From Bacillota bacterium (GTDB taxonomy: Bacteria > Bacillota > Clostridia > Acetivibrionales > DTU013), in contig JAEZCA010000023.1 in assembly GCA_023412665.1 (NCBI GenBank), forward strand, positions 1 through 64,000: a stretch of 64,000 nucleotides of DNA, read 5' to 3'. Shown here piece by piece: positions 8,598 through 16,649 of this stretch. Numbering within the stretch: the first letter of the stretch is position 1; each line of letters opens with the position of its first letter. Below the pieces are notes generated by a model, which worked only from the letters and a program-made list of their open reading frames with translations, did no database searches and was not told where the DNA came from. A program made the translations under genes and the position numbers.

Positions 8598-8674
8598 GGC
8601 GGCGTAGCTCAGATGGCTAGAGCATGCGGTTCATACCCGCAGTGTCGTTGGTTCAATTCCGACCGCCGCTACCA
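8598..8674 (+). tRNA. tRNA-Met (anticodon CAT), elongator type
   Basis: A 77-nt cloverleaf with encoded CCA. The acceptor stem is GGCGGCG/CGCCGCT (one G-U), and the anticodon stem TGCGG/CCGCA encloses loop TTCATAC. The anticodon stem lacks the three G-C pairs of initiator tRNA, so it is elongator Met. An Ile-CAT (lysidine) identity is possible but less likely. Confidence 0.92.
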
Positions 8675-8724
8675 TTCAAATATGCATATGATTATTTAAC
8701 AGTAACCATATGCATATTTATTAC

Positions 8725-8800
8725 GGCCCATTGGTCAAGCGGTCTAAGACACCGCCCTTTCACGGCGGTAACAGGGGTTCGAGTCCCCTATGGGTCACCA
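8725..8800 (+). tRNA. tRNA-Glu (anticodon TTC)
   Basis: A 76-nt cloverleaf with encoded CCA. The acceptor is GGCCCAT/ATGGGTC, the anticodon loop is CTTTCAC, and the T-loop GTTCGAG is intact. Confidence 0.95.
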
Positions 8801-8802
8801 CT

Positions 8803-8843
8803 GAAGCAGGAGGACGCAAGATACTTCTTCGGCCTCCTGTTTC
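8803..8843 (+). other. Hairpin between tRNA-Glu and tRNA-Val
   Basis: GAAGCAGGAGG (8803-8813) pairs with CCTCCTGTTTC (8833-8843), with one G-U pair, across a 19-nt loop. There is no T run after it, so it is more likely a processing or spacer structure than a terminator. Confidence 0.5.
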
Positions 8844-8865
8844 AACAAAGCTTATCACAACATGC

Positions 8866-8941
8866 GGGCGCTTAGCTCAGCTGGGGGAGCACCTGCCTTA
8901 CAAGCAGGGGGTCATAGGTTCGAGCCCTATAGTGCCCACCA
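8866..8941 (+). tRNA. tRNA-Val (anticodon TAC)
   Basis: A 76-nt cloverleaf with encoded CCA. The acceptor is GGGCGCT/AGTGCCC, the anticodon stem CCTGC/GCAGG encloses loop CTTACAA, and the T-loop GTTCGAG is present. Confidence 0.95.
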
Positions 8942-8950
8942 AACAAAATG

Positions 8951-8989
8951 CCACCTATTGATAAATAGTTTATCGACAGGTGGTTTTTA
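8951..8989 (+). terminator. Terminator of the tRNA operon
   Basis: CCACCT (8951-8956) pairs with AGGTGG (8978-8983), with an inner TGATAAA/TTTATCG stem, followed by TTTTT. It starts 10 nt after tRNA-Val. Confidence 0.85.
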
Positions 8990-9447
8990 TTGGGCTTGAA
9001 AGGCTTGGGGCATGGGAGGCCTGTAAGGCTTGAAAGGCTTGGTGTAAGCGAGGCATGTCTGCTATGGCTCTATGGCAGGGATATATCTGGACGGTTATCA
9101 GTAAAGTATTGAACCGGCAGTATGGATTTGAAGGATGATATTTGTTGATATTAAGGTAGAGGATAAGGGCAGTATGTAGAGAATAAGGGCAGATTGTATA
9201 TTTCCCAGGGCAATAGATACCCAGGTGTACAAAAATTCAACTGTGGCAGTTCTAATCGTTTATTTTAATAGGTTTTGCGTAAAATAATGCAATTACATCC
9301 GATGTTATGTAGCATAATAATTGTTCAATCATAGTGTTGGAGCAGATTTGGGCAAATTTATCATGCATGAGTTGATTTTTTGCACACTCCACTGTAAGAA
9401 AATAGTACGAGTGGTTATATAAGCTATATTTTGCTGCTATTTTATGA
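8990..9447. other. Intergenic stretch without a supported gene
   Basis: No ORF here has a ribosome site or recognisable product. The sequence contains imperfect short direct repeats: GCTTGAAAGGCTTGG occurs twice (about 8994 and 9030), and a GAGGATAAGGGCAG / GAGAATAAGGGCAG pair lies near 9160-9192. These look like decayed or slipped sequence rather than a functional array. Confidence 0.5.
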
Positions 9448-9543
9448 AATATCCCATGTATTGAGACTGTTATCGGAAAGAAAATCACAGAGGGTGATGC
9501 TGAAGAGATAACGGTATTAGATCCTTCCGGACCCAGTTTATAG
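9448..9543 (+). pseudogene. Possible coding remnant, ornithine-cyclodeaminase-like tail
   Basis: One plus-strand frame, open after a TGA at 9445, reads ETVIGKKITEGDAEEITVLD and then PSGPSL before a stop at 9541-9543. This recalls the conserved GxKxGR...DEEITVFDSTG segment near the end of ornithine cyclodeaminase/mu-crystallin family proteins. No start codon, ribosome site or upstream homologous sequence was found. If real, it is the last scrap of a decayed gene. The match is short and made by eye. Confidence 0.25.
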
Positions 9544-9580
9544 CTTTACATCATGCAGGGCACTCTGCATTTTATCTGCC

Positions 9581-9609
9581 TTGAATGTGCCGCCTAAACA
9601 GGATATACT
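9581..9609 (+). promoter_or_regulatory. Promoter of the histidine kinase gene
   Basis: A TTGAAT -35 box (9581-9586), 17-bp spacer and TATACT -10 box (9604-9609) lie 31 nt before the GTG start. Confidence 0.65.
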
Positions 9610-9640
9610 AATATTGTATTTTCTGGGAGAGGTATGATCT

Positions 9641-10498
9641 GTGAAAAAAAGGTTTGATCCCGGTATGACTGCATTAATGATAATAATAATCAACCTTGTG
9701 CAGGTCGCATTGATAGCAGCTGTTTTGCTGTATATCATCGACATGGGAATGGGGGCGGAATTGCTGTCGGATCCATGGATCGTGGCTCTTCTTGCCGTTA
9801 TCGCGGCTGCGGTCATTATAAACAGTGCAACTGCTTTCAGAAACAGAGCAGGCTTCATACGTACAGGCCATGAGTTCAGACTGCTGCAGGATACACTGGC
9901 GAGGCTCGAGAATCTGAACTCTACACTGCGCGGCCAGCGTCACGACTTTATGAATCATCTGCAGGTAGTCCACTCACTGATAGAAATGGAAGAATACAAG
10001 GAGGCAGGTGAGTATATAGAAAAGGTTTACGGAGACATACAGAGGGTCAGTAAAATCATGAAAACCTCAGTTGCCGCTGTAAATGCGCTGCTTCAGGCAA
10101 AGCTGATGGCTTGTGAAAAGCAGGGCATTAATATGGAGCTCGAGGTAAGGACCCAGCTTAAGGATCTGGCTGTTCCTTCATGGGAGTTTTGCAGAGTACT
10201 TGGGAATCTGATCGATAATGCTATTTATGCGCTTCTCGAGGTTAAAGGTGAGAAATCGATCAGGATCGAGCTCTATGAGGATTTAAAAAATTACTATTTT
10301 AAGATAATGAACAGCGGTGAGCCTATTCCCGAAAAGCTGGCCGGCAGGATATTTGAGCCCGGATTTACAACAAAGGGCGACAAGGGCGAGGGTATGGGAC
10401 TTGCGATTTGCAGGGAGACGACGGAGAATGCCGGTGGAAGCATTGGGGTATCATGGGTGGAAGGCTGGACTGTTTTTGAAGGGAGCATCCCGAGATAG
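9641..10498 (+). CDS. Sensor histidine kinase, Spo0B/CitA-AgrC type
   Basis: This 285-residue kinase has two N-terminal membrane helices (about residues 10-33 and 45-63) joined by only about 12 residues, so there is no extracellular sensor domain. The phosphoacceptor region LRGQRHDFMNHLQVV (about 91-105) is of the Spo0B-like alpha-helical type, with the His in RHDFMNH. The ATPase domain has the N-box NLIDNAIYAL and the G-box GEGMGLAICRETTENAGGS. It starts at a GTG with GGGAGAGG upstream. Kinases of this class normally pair with LytTR-type regulators. One lies downstream at 12970-13716, beyond nfeD, floA and a proline-rich gene, and is the likely partner. The short loop suggests sensing inside the membrane. 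Confidence 0.88.
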   Translation: MKKRFDPGMTALMIIIINLVQVALIAAVLLYIIDMGMGAELLSDPWIVALLAVIAAAVIINSATAFRNRAGFIRTGHEFRLLQDTLARLENLNSTLRGQRHDFMNHLQVVHSLIEMEEYKEAGEYIEKVYGDIQRVSKIMKTSVAAVNALLQAKLMACEKQGINMELEVRTQLKDLAVPSWEFCRVLGNLIDNAIYALLEVKGEKSIRIELYEDLKNYYFKIMNSGEPIPEKLAGRIFEPGFTTKGDKGEGMGLAICRETTENAGGSIGVSWVEGWTVFEGSIPR

Positions 10499-10687
10499 AC
10501 CTGCCTGATTTGCTATCGATCCCGTTGTACAGCGGATTTATCTTTTAAATGATGCGCTAAGGTCAGTATTTGTGACAGATCAATAACTGAAATGTATAGT
10601 TCGCAGAACATGGATTTATTCTGGAAGGCAGCTGTAATAGAATAATTGCAGATGACAATAGTCATTAATTTTCGGGGAGGTGTATTT

Positions 10688-11191
10688 ATGGATATAGTGT
10701 CAGTATTTGCAGGGATCGATTGGATACCGTTGCTATGTATAATCGGCGGACTGATATTCGTAATAATAGAGATGCTCCATCCGGGCTTCGGAGCGCCGGG
10801 CATTATCGGCGTGATACTGCTTGTGGCGGGTGTTGTGCTTTATGCTCAGTCTTTGCTTCAAGCGCTGATACTGATCGTGATCATTCTGGCGATACTCGGA
10901 GCGGCTCTTACCCTGGTGCTTCAATCCGCGTCAAAGGGCCGTCTTTCAAAGCATCTGGTTCTTAACAACACTATTGACGATGACGTAAAGTTTTCCGGTG
11001 TTGACGATCTGAACTATTTTATCGGGAGCGAGGGTGTTGCCCTTACTGTGCTCCGGCCATCCGGAACGGCGGATTTCAACGGAGTCAGGCTGGATGTGGT
11101 CTCGGAAGGAGACTTTATTCAAAAGGGATCTGCCGTGATCATAGATAAAATTGAAGGTCATAGGATCGTGGTGAAACAAAAAGCATCCTGA
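10688..11191 (+). CDS. NfeD-like membrane protein
   Basis: This 167-residue short-form NfeD protein lacks the N-terminal ClpP-like protease part. The first about 80 residues hold three membrane helices with the motif EMLHPGFGAPGIIGVILL. The C-terminal part (from about residue 105) is the OB-fold domain, with GSEGVALTVLRPSG and FNGVRLDVVSEGDFI. The ATG at 10688 has a GGGGAGG site; the frame runs further upstream without support. NfeD proteins are encoded next to flotillins and act with them in membrane microdomains. FloA follows 161 nt downstream. Confidence 0.9.
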   Translation: MDIVSVFAGIDWIPLLCIIGGLIFVIIEMLHPGFGAPGIIGVILLVAGVVLYAQSLLQALILIVIILAILGAALTLVLQSASKGRLSKHLVLNNTIDDDVKFSGVDDLNYFIGSEGVALTVLRPSGTADFNGVRLDVVSEGDFIQKGSAVIIDKIEGHRIVVKQKAS

Positions 11192-11352
11192 TAACGTATA
11201 AAGGCTGAGCACTTTATGCTGATCACAATACGTATCATTATACTAAAAACGGCGAGCAAGAAACAGTATCGAGTACCTGCGGATCAGCCAACGATTTTGC
11301 AGGATACGATATATATTCTCTTTGAACATAATTTGAAAGGAGTCGGATCTGT

Positions 11353-12345
11353 ATGGAAATTTTATTACCAGTGGGAATCGTATTTGTTATAGTTATTTTT
11401 CTCTTGTTATTTTTCAACTTCATCCCAGTCGGGCTGTGGATATCGGCATTTGCGGCAGGTGTGAGGGTAGGCATTTTCACTCTCATAGGAATGAGACTCA
11501 GAAGGGTCATACCGAGCAAGATCATACTGCCGTTGATCAAGGCGCGCAAGGCTGGGCTTGACATTAATGTAAACCAGCTTGAAGCTCATTATCTGGCAGG
11601 AGGCAATGTTGACAAGGTGGTAAATGCCCTTATCGCCGCATACAGAGCAAATATGGATCTTCAGTTCGTAAGGGCAGCCGCAATAGATCTGGCAGGAAGA
11701 GATGTGCTTGAAGCCGTAAAAATGAGCGTCAACCCCAAGGTAATTGAAACACCGAACATATCGGCTGTTGCCAAAGATGGTATAGAGCTGCTTGTCAAGG
11801 CCAGGGTCACGGTCAGGACAAACCTTGACAGACTGATAGGCGGTGCCGGTGAAGCCACTATCATAGCAAGAGTCGGTGAAGGTATAGTAACAACTGTAGG
11901 AAGTTCTGCTTCTCACAAGGATGTCCTGGAAAATCCTGACTTGATTTCACAGACGGTATTAAATAAAGGACTTGACTCAGGTACTGCCTTTGAAATACTC
12001 TCAATAGATATTGCAGATGTGGATGTCGGCAGGAACATTGGCGCCCAGCTCCAGACCTTCCAGGCTGAGGCTGATAAAAACATAGCACAGGCAAAGGCCG
12101 AAGAAAGACGTGCTATGGCAGTGGCAAAGGAGCAGGAAATGAAGGCGCTGGTCCAGGAGATGAGGGCAAGGGTCGTGGAAGCCGAGGCGGAGGTGCCAAA
12201 GGCGATGGCAAGCGCTCTCAGCAACGGGAATATGGGCGTTATGGACTACTACAACATGCAGAATATTGTTTCAGATACACATATGAGGGATTCTATCTCC
12301 AAGCTTAATAAAACTGAAGGAACCGAAAAAATAGGCGACAAATAG
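11353..12345 (+). CDS. floA: Flotillin-like protein FloA
   Basis: This 330-residue membrane-associated scaffold is of the FloA/YqfA (UPF0365) family and forms functional membrane microdomains. Residues 5-45 are hydrophobic and insert into the membrane. The SPFH-like core includes HYLAGGNVDKVVNALIAAYR, AAAIDLAGRDVLEAV and GVEGIVTTVGSSA-like sequence. The C-terminal part (about 245-300) is an Ala/Glu/Lys-rich coiled coil of EA repeats typical of flotillins. Length matches the family (about 330). A ribosome site, AAAGGAG, precedes the ATG. It lies between nfeD and a proline-rich gene 18 nt downstream, so it is probably cotranscribed with that gene and the LytTR regulator. Confidence 0.95.
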   Translation: MEILLPVGIVFVIVIFLLLFFNFIPVGLWISAFAAGVRVGIFTLIGMRLRRVIPSKIILPLIKARKAGLDINVNQLEAHYLAGGNVDKVVNALIAAYRANMDLQFVRAAAIDLAGRDVLEAVKMSVNPKVIETPNISAVAKDGIELLVKARVTVRTNLDRLIGGAGEATIIARVGEGIVTTVGSSASHKDVLENPDLISQTVLNKGLDSGTAFEILSIDIADVDVGRNIGAQLQTFQAEADKNIAQAKAEERRAMAVAKEQEMKALVQEMRARVVEAEAEVPKAMASALSNGNMGVMDYYNMQNIVSDTHMRDSISKLNKTEGTEKIGDK

Positions 12346-12363
12346 GACGGAAGGGATATTGTC

Positions 12364-12966
12364 ATGGGAAAATCAATCAACAATCCATTTGCGGTAAACC
12401 CGGAAATGAAGTTTGGTCTTTCGCCGGATCCCAGCATTACACGTCCCGAAGTCAGGATGCAGGAGAACAGGAGCGGTGTCCAAAGGGTGCCGCAGAGGCC
12501 TGTTTATCAGGGAACTCAAAGGCCGCAGGCGGTATCGGACCAACGGAGTGCCGGCAGCAGAGGTTACAGGATCCCGGCTCCCTCAGGAGCTGTCACTGCA
12601 GGTGTATCCCGCCCGACCATGCCTCCGGCAACTCCCCCGGGAGCACCTCCAGCGGCACATCCGGCAGCTCCCGCGCATACCAATGCACCACGGCCTGCTG
12701 CCGGCAATATTGCGGCTCAAGCCACCGGTCATGGCACGCCGGTAAGTACCCCGACGCCTGACAACAGCATGAAGGTGTCTGCTCAAGATCCGAATGGAGC
12801 TGTGAGCAAAGGTCAGGTAAATGCTCAGGCCGTTGCTGGAAATAAGGCCGGCACCAATATGGCTGACGGATTGAAACTGGATTTTTCAGGGGATAACCTG
12901 CTGAGAGGATTTGTCATGTCGGAGGTCCTTGGCAGGCCCAAATGCTTAAGAAGAGGCCGGTGGTAA
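12364..12966 (+). CDS. Proline/alanine-rich protein of the flotillin operon, unknown
   Basis: I do not recognise this 200-residue protein. Residues 1-60 are polar and basic, and residues about 70-115 are Pro/Ala-rich and surely disordered (MPPATPPGAPPAAHPAAP). The last 30 residues are distinct: LKLDFSGDNLLRGFVMSEVL followed by a basic RGRW end. This could be a short binding motif presented on a flexible linker. There is no signal peptide or membrane helix. It starts 18 nt after floA and stops 3 nt before the LytTR gene, so it belongs to the same transcript and may link flotillin to signalling. That link is inference. Confidence 0.75.
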   Translation: MGKSINNPFAVNPEMKFGLSPDPSITRPEVRMQENRSGVQRVPQRPVYQGTQRPQAVSDQRSAGSRGYRIPAPSGAVTAGVSRPTMPPATPPGAPPAAHPAAPAHTNAPRPAAGNIAAQATGHGTPVSTPTPDNSMKVSAQDPNGAVSKGQVNAQAVAGNKAGTNMADGLKLDFSGDNLLRGFVMSEVLGRPKCLRRGRW

Positions 12967-12969
12967 CAT

Positions 12970-13716
12970 TTGTCGAGAAGTGTGATAATAGCAGACGATG
13001 ATATGGGGATGCGGCTGGTTTTGAGAAAGGCTATCGAAAAATCCGGCGGCTTCGAGATCGCAGGTGAAGCGGAGGACGGCGCTGCCGCTCTCCGCCTTTT
13101 TGAAGCTATGCGGCCCGAGGTCGTTTTTCTTGATGTTGAGATGCCGGGCATGACAGGCGTGGAATGCGCAAAAAAGATAGCTGATATTGAACCCAAGACT
13201 ATCATAGTCTTTGCGACTGCACATCAGGAATATATGCCTGATGCCTTTGAGGTTTATGCATTTGATTACCTGATAAAGCCGTTTAAAATAGACAGGCTCC
13301 GACAGACTCTGGACAGGATCAAAGGTACGGAGAATGTAAAACAGGGCACATATGAAAAGGAGAAAATCAAAGGCAATTATACTCCTAAAAAGCTGATGAT
13401 CAAAAACAAGGAGGGCATCAGCGTCGTAGATATGGATGAGATCATACTGGTCCAGCGGGAAGACGGGACTACGGCCATATACACGCTTCAGGACAGATAT
13501 ACCACATCCGATGGTTTGAGCGAGCTTGAAGAGAAGCTGGATGTAAGCATCTTCTTCAGGTGCCATAAGTCATATATAATCAATATCAACTATATCAGCA
13601 AAATATACCCTTACGGGCGCTGGACCTATATAATAAAGCTCAAGGGGACCGAAAGAGACGCCCTGCTGACCCGTGAGGGCTATGAAAAGCTCGAGAATCT
13701 ATTCAAATTCCAATGA
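12970..13716 (+). CDS. LytTR-family response regulator
   Basis: This 248-residue response regulator has a receiver domain (residues 2-120) with the acidic pair ADDD near residues 8-10, the phospho-acceptor Asp in VVFLDVEMPG (about 57) and a Lys in YLIKPFKIDR. A LytTR DNA-binding domain (about 142-245) follows, with FFRCHKSYIININYISKIYP. It starts at TTG 12970, with GGTGG 6 nt upstream inside the end of the previous gene; no ATG is near the domain start. The 3' end, including the final codons and the TGA, lies inside a dispersed repeat (13702-13795). Its probable partner is the Spo0B/AgrC-type kinase at 9641-10498. Confidence 0.9.
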   Translation: MSRSVIIADDDMGMRLVLRKAIEKSGGFEIAGEAEDGAAALRLFEAMRPEVVFLDVEMPGMTGVECAKKIADIEPKTIIVFATAHQEYMPDAFEVYAFDYLIKPFKIDRLRQTLDRIKGTENVKQGTYEKEKIKGNYTPKKLMIKNKEGISVVDMDEIILVQREDGTTAIYTLQDRYTTSDGLSELEEKLDVSIFFRCHKSYIININYISKIYPYGRWTYIIKLKGTERDALLTREGYEKLENLFKFQ

Positions 13717-13795
13717 GGGCAAGCCCCCATACCCCCTCGCTACGGGCGAAGTGAATCCGCCCTACGCTACACTCCGTGCGCCACGCCTAAACGTG
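13702..13795. repeat. Dispersed 94-bp repeat, copy 1
   Basis: This 94-nt block matches 61076-61169 in inverse orientation without gaps. The core 67 nt (13729-13795) differ at only 4 positions. It begins inside the last codons of the LytTR gene and supplies its stop codon. It contains GC-rich inverted sequence (GGGCGAA...CGCCC). Confidence 0.85.
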
Positions 13796-13858
13796 GCGTT
13801 TGAACAACGTCAGTGGGAGATTGTACTCGCCTGTGAAAGCTTTTTCAATCGGTAACCC
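13796..13858. other. Spacer between two dispersed repeats
   Basis: No gene or promoter is seen between the 94-bp repeat and the hairpin repeat. The whole interval from the LytTR stop to the glgB stop (303 nt) consists of repeats, this spacer and a hairpin. Confidence 0.5.
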
Positions 13859-13901
13859 CCACCAAGCGTTTTTCAGCCTGAAGGGCTGAAAATACGTATA
13901 G
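13859..13901. repeat. Dispersed hairpin repeat, copy 1
   Basis: This 43-nt block is repeated in inverse orientation at 56399-56441 with 2 mismatches. It folds as TTTTCAGCC-TGAA-GGGCTGAAAA and so could act as a terminator in either direction. Confidence 0.8.
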
Positions 13902-13930
13902 AGGAGGGGGACTGTGACATTGTTCAATTA

Positions 13931-13960
13931 AAGAGCATACCGCATAAGCAGTATGCTCTT
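13931..13960. terminator. Hairpin between converging transcripts
   Basis: A 10-bp perfect stem AAGAGCATAC/GTATGCTCTT with a 10-nt loop lies between the LytTR gene and the converging glgB. Flanking T runs are weak, so its strength as a terminator is uncertain. Confidence 0.5.
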
Positions 13961-14019
13961 ATTGGTACGCGCTCATTAAGACATATTTTCATCCCTTCAG
14001 TCTGAAGAACAGCAAATCT

Positions 14020-15981
14020 CTATTTTTTCTCGACTTCTTCCACCTTATCAAAATCCGGCTTGAATACCACCATTGCAAGAGGAGGTATGTTAATACTAAT
14101 CGAATAGGGTCTTTGCAGATGTTCTATTTTTTCCGAGTGTACGCCTCCGAGATTTCCAACGTTGCTTCCTCCATATAGCTCCGAATCACTGTTCAGTACT
14201 TCCATATAATGAGCGTCATATGGGACACCGATCCTATAGCCATTGTAAACTACTGGGGTAAAGTTGCACACAAATAAAAGAACATCATCGTTGCTGCTTC
14301 CCTTGCGAAGAAAGGATATAATGCTGTGGTCGCTGTCATTGCAGTCGAGCCATTCAAAGCCGTCATAGCTGAAGTCTATCTCATACATTGCCTTATGTGT
14401 AGTGTACAGCTTGTTGAGGTCTCTGATATAATCCTTCAGCCTGCCATGCAGTTCGTAGTCTAAAAGGTGCCAGTCAAGGCTCTGCTTGAAGTTCCACTCA
14501 ATAAACTGACCGAATTCGTTACCCATGAACATGAGCTTTTTGCCCGGATGCCCGAACATATATCCGTAGGTGACTCTTAGACCGGCGAATTTCTGCCAGT
14601 AGTCGCCTGGCATTTTACCGATCATTGACCGCTTGCCATGGACGACCTCGTCGTGGGAGAGTACCAAAATAAAGTTTTCACTCATGGCATACATTATTGA
14701 AAAGGTGATAAGGTTGTGGTGATATTTCCGATATACCGGATCCATACTGACATACCTGAGGTAATCGTTCATCCAGCCCATGTTCCATTTATAAGTAAAA
14801 CCAAGACCTCCGGTGAATGGCGGTTTTGTTATCATGGGCCAGGAGGTCGATTCTTCAGCTACCATCATAATTCCCGGGAAATAGTTGAACACTGTGGAGT
14901 TCAGCTGCTTTAGAAATTGCACCGCCCCAAGGTTCTGGTTGCCGCCGTATTCATTGGGTATCCATTCGCCCTTTTTCTTCCCATAGTCAAGATAAAGCAT
15001 CGAAGCTACAGCATCTACACGCATGCCGTCAATATGATATTTTTCAAACCAGAAAACAGCGTTTGAAATGAGGAAGTTCCTGACTTCATGGCGATTATAG
15101 TTGAATATCAGCGTGCCCCAGTCAGGGTGCTCCCCCTGTCGGGGATCGCTGTGCTCATACAGCGCTGTGCCGTCAAATCTTGCAAGACCATGACCGTCCT
15201 TTGGGAAATGGGCAGGTACCCAATCCATTATTACACCAATTCCGTGTGAGTGGCACTGATCCACCAGATACATGAAATCCTCGGGACGCCCGAAACGGCT
15301 TGTGACGGAGTAGTAACCGGTGACCTGGTAGCCCCACGAGTCGTCAAGCGGGTGTTCGGAGACCGGCAGAATTTCAATATGGGTGTATCCCATATCAGAG
15401 GCATATGATACCAGCCTGTCAGCAAGCTCCCTGTATGAAAGGAAGCCGTTGTCGGCAGATCTTGCCCAGGAGCCGAGATGAACTTCATATATGGATACAG
15501 GCTTGCCGAAGGTGCTGCCGGAATCCCTGCTTTTAATCCACTGGTGATCATGCCATTCGTATCCGCTCAGGTCATATACAATAGATGCTGTACCGGGGCG
15601 GAGTTCACTGTAAAACGCATATGGATCGGCTTTTAGCAGCAGCTCGCCCGATCTGGTCTTAATCTCGTATTTATACATTTCCCCGGTCGCAATATCAGGG
15701 ATGAATACAGACCACACTCCCGTACTGCCGATCTGCTGCATCGGGTGACTCCGTCCGTCCCAATAGTTGTAGTTGCAGACCAGGCTGACTGATTTTGCTG
15801 ACGGGGCCCAGATTGCGAAATGAATGCCTTCCCGCCCGTTTACAGTATGAGGGTGGGCGCCCAGCTTCTCATAAATCTTGTGATGGCTGCCTTCATTGAA
15901 CAGATACAGGTCAAAGTCCGTTATATATTGGGCAGGCTTTTCTTCTTCATTTATTTGTCCGTTTTTTGAAGCTTTTTTCAT
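14020..15981 (-). CDS. glgB: 1,4-alpha-glucan branching enzyme
   Basis: GlgB transfers alpha-1,4-glucan segments to alpha-1,6 positions during glycogen synthesis in the cytoplasm. The 653-residue protein has an N-terminal CBM48 domain (LGAHPHTVNGREGIHFAIWA onward, about residues 40-140) and a GH13 barrel. Catalytic residues are visible: nucleophile Asp in GMRVDAVASMLYLD, acid/base Glu in MMVAEESTSWP, and the His-Asp pair in VLSHDEVVHGKRSM. The C-terminal all-beta domain ends in NIPPLAMVVFKP. Length suits the family (about 630-730). No other glg gene lies beside it. Upstream genes on the same strand are small and unrelated. Confidence 0.97.
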   Translation of the reverse strand: MKKASKNGQINEEEKPAQYITDFDLYLFNEGSHHKIYEKLGAHPHTVNGREGIHFAIWAPSAKSVSLVCNYNYWDGRSHPMQQIGSTGVWSVFIPDIATGEMYKYEIKTRSGELLLKADPYAFYSELRPGTASIVYDLSGYEWHDHQWIKSRDSGSTFGKPVSIYEVHLGSWARSADNGFLSYRELADRLVSYASDMGYTHIEILPVSEHPLDDSWGYQVTGYYSVTSRFGRPEDFMYLVDQCHSHGIGVIMDWVPAHFPKDGHGLARFDGTALYEHSDPRQGEHPDWGTLIFNYNRHEVRNFLISNAVFWFEKYHIDGMRVDAVASMLYLDYGKKKGEWIPNEYGGNQNLGAVQFLKQLNSTVFNYFPGIMMVAEESTSWPMITKPPFTGGLGFTYKWNMGWMNDYLRYVSMDPVYRKYHHNLITFSIMYAMSENFILVLSHDEVVHGKRSMIGKMPGDYWQKFAGLRVTYGYMFGHPGKKLMFMGNEFGQFIEWNFKQSLDWHLLDYELHGRLKDYIRDLNKLYTTHKAMYEIDFSYDGFEWLDCNDSDHSIISFLRKGSSNDDVLLFVCNFTPVVYNGYRIGVPYDAHYMEVLNSDSELYGGSNVGNLGGVHSEKIEHLQRPYSISINIPPLAMVVFKPDFDKVEEVEKK

Positions 15982-16095
15982 TCTTTGCTCCTCGATTCCG
16001 ATACTATATATGTATATTATACAGTAATATATTGGAGAAATCCAAGTTCCTGCTAAACATGTCCAATCTAATACCCGCCCTGTATTAGTGCTGGC

Positions 16096-16560
16096 TTAAA
16101 ACTGCTCTGCCTCATAAACCTGATCAGTTCTTATCTGCTGCGTAATTTTTTTGAAATACTCCCAGAATTTTTTATATGAATTCATCTCACAAATGCAGAA
16201 AAATGCCGGGACAGCAATAAACATGAAGAGGCAGAATATTGTTTGGGCATTAGCAGGACTGTAAATTACTCTTGAAAAGTATATTATCAGCAGGAAAATC
16301 ACCAGGTAAATCGAAAGGAAGACCGATGGCGTGTAGGAAGGATTCAGACTTGTCCTGCCGTCCTTCGAATGGATGCTGATCCTGCAATCCAGCAGATTAG
16401 CGCTTTTTTGCATCGTTACATACGTACGCAATACAGGTATGGTATTGCGCTCTGAAATGGTAAAGGTCTTTTGTACACGGTTAAAGTCTTCCACTACGGT
16501 TTTTAGAAGCTCATTGCCTCTTTGCCTGGAAAGGTTGAGTGTAATCCTTCTTTTACTCAT
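16096..16560 (-). CDS. Two-TM protein of unknown function
   Basis: I do not recognise this 154-residue protein. A basic cytoplasmic N-terminal part of about 80 residues (MSKRRITLNLSRQRGNELLK) resembles a small alpha/beta domain. Two hydrophobic helices (about 82-101 and 108-130) follow, then a charged tail. The start at 16560 is chosen for AGGAG 5 nt upstream; the open frame extends 6 codons further. It lies on the minus strand between the DUF4177 gene and glgB, with about 90 nt on either side. Confidence 0.7.
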   Translation of the reverse strand: MSKRRITLNLSRQRGNELLKTVVEDFNRVQKTFTISERNTIPVLRTYVTMQKSANLLDCRISIHSKDGRTSLNPSYTPSVFLSIYLVIFLLIIYFSRVIYSPANAQTIFCLFMFIAVPAFFCICEMNSYKKFWEYFKKITQQIRTDQVYEAEQF

Positions 16561-16649
16561 TTCTACTCCTACAGCCAACAATCTAATCAGTGGTTAACAA
16601 CAGCTCAAATGTGATATCATGCAATATATTCTGCAGTAACTTAAAGGAT

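Noticed and set aside
8624..8961. Two 83-codon frames across the tRNA genes
   Set aside because: They read through well-formed tRNA cloverleafs and cannot be protein genes.
9252..9488. 78-codon minus-strand frame in the gap before the kinase gene
   Set aside because: It has no ribosome site or recognisable features, and it overlaps the cyclodeaminase-like scrap on the other strand.
12946..13566. 206-codon minus-strand frame
   Set aside because: It is antisense to the LytTR response regulator with no independent support.
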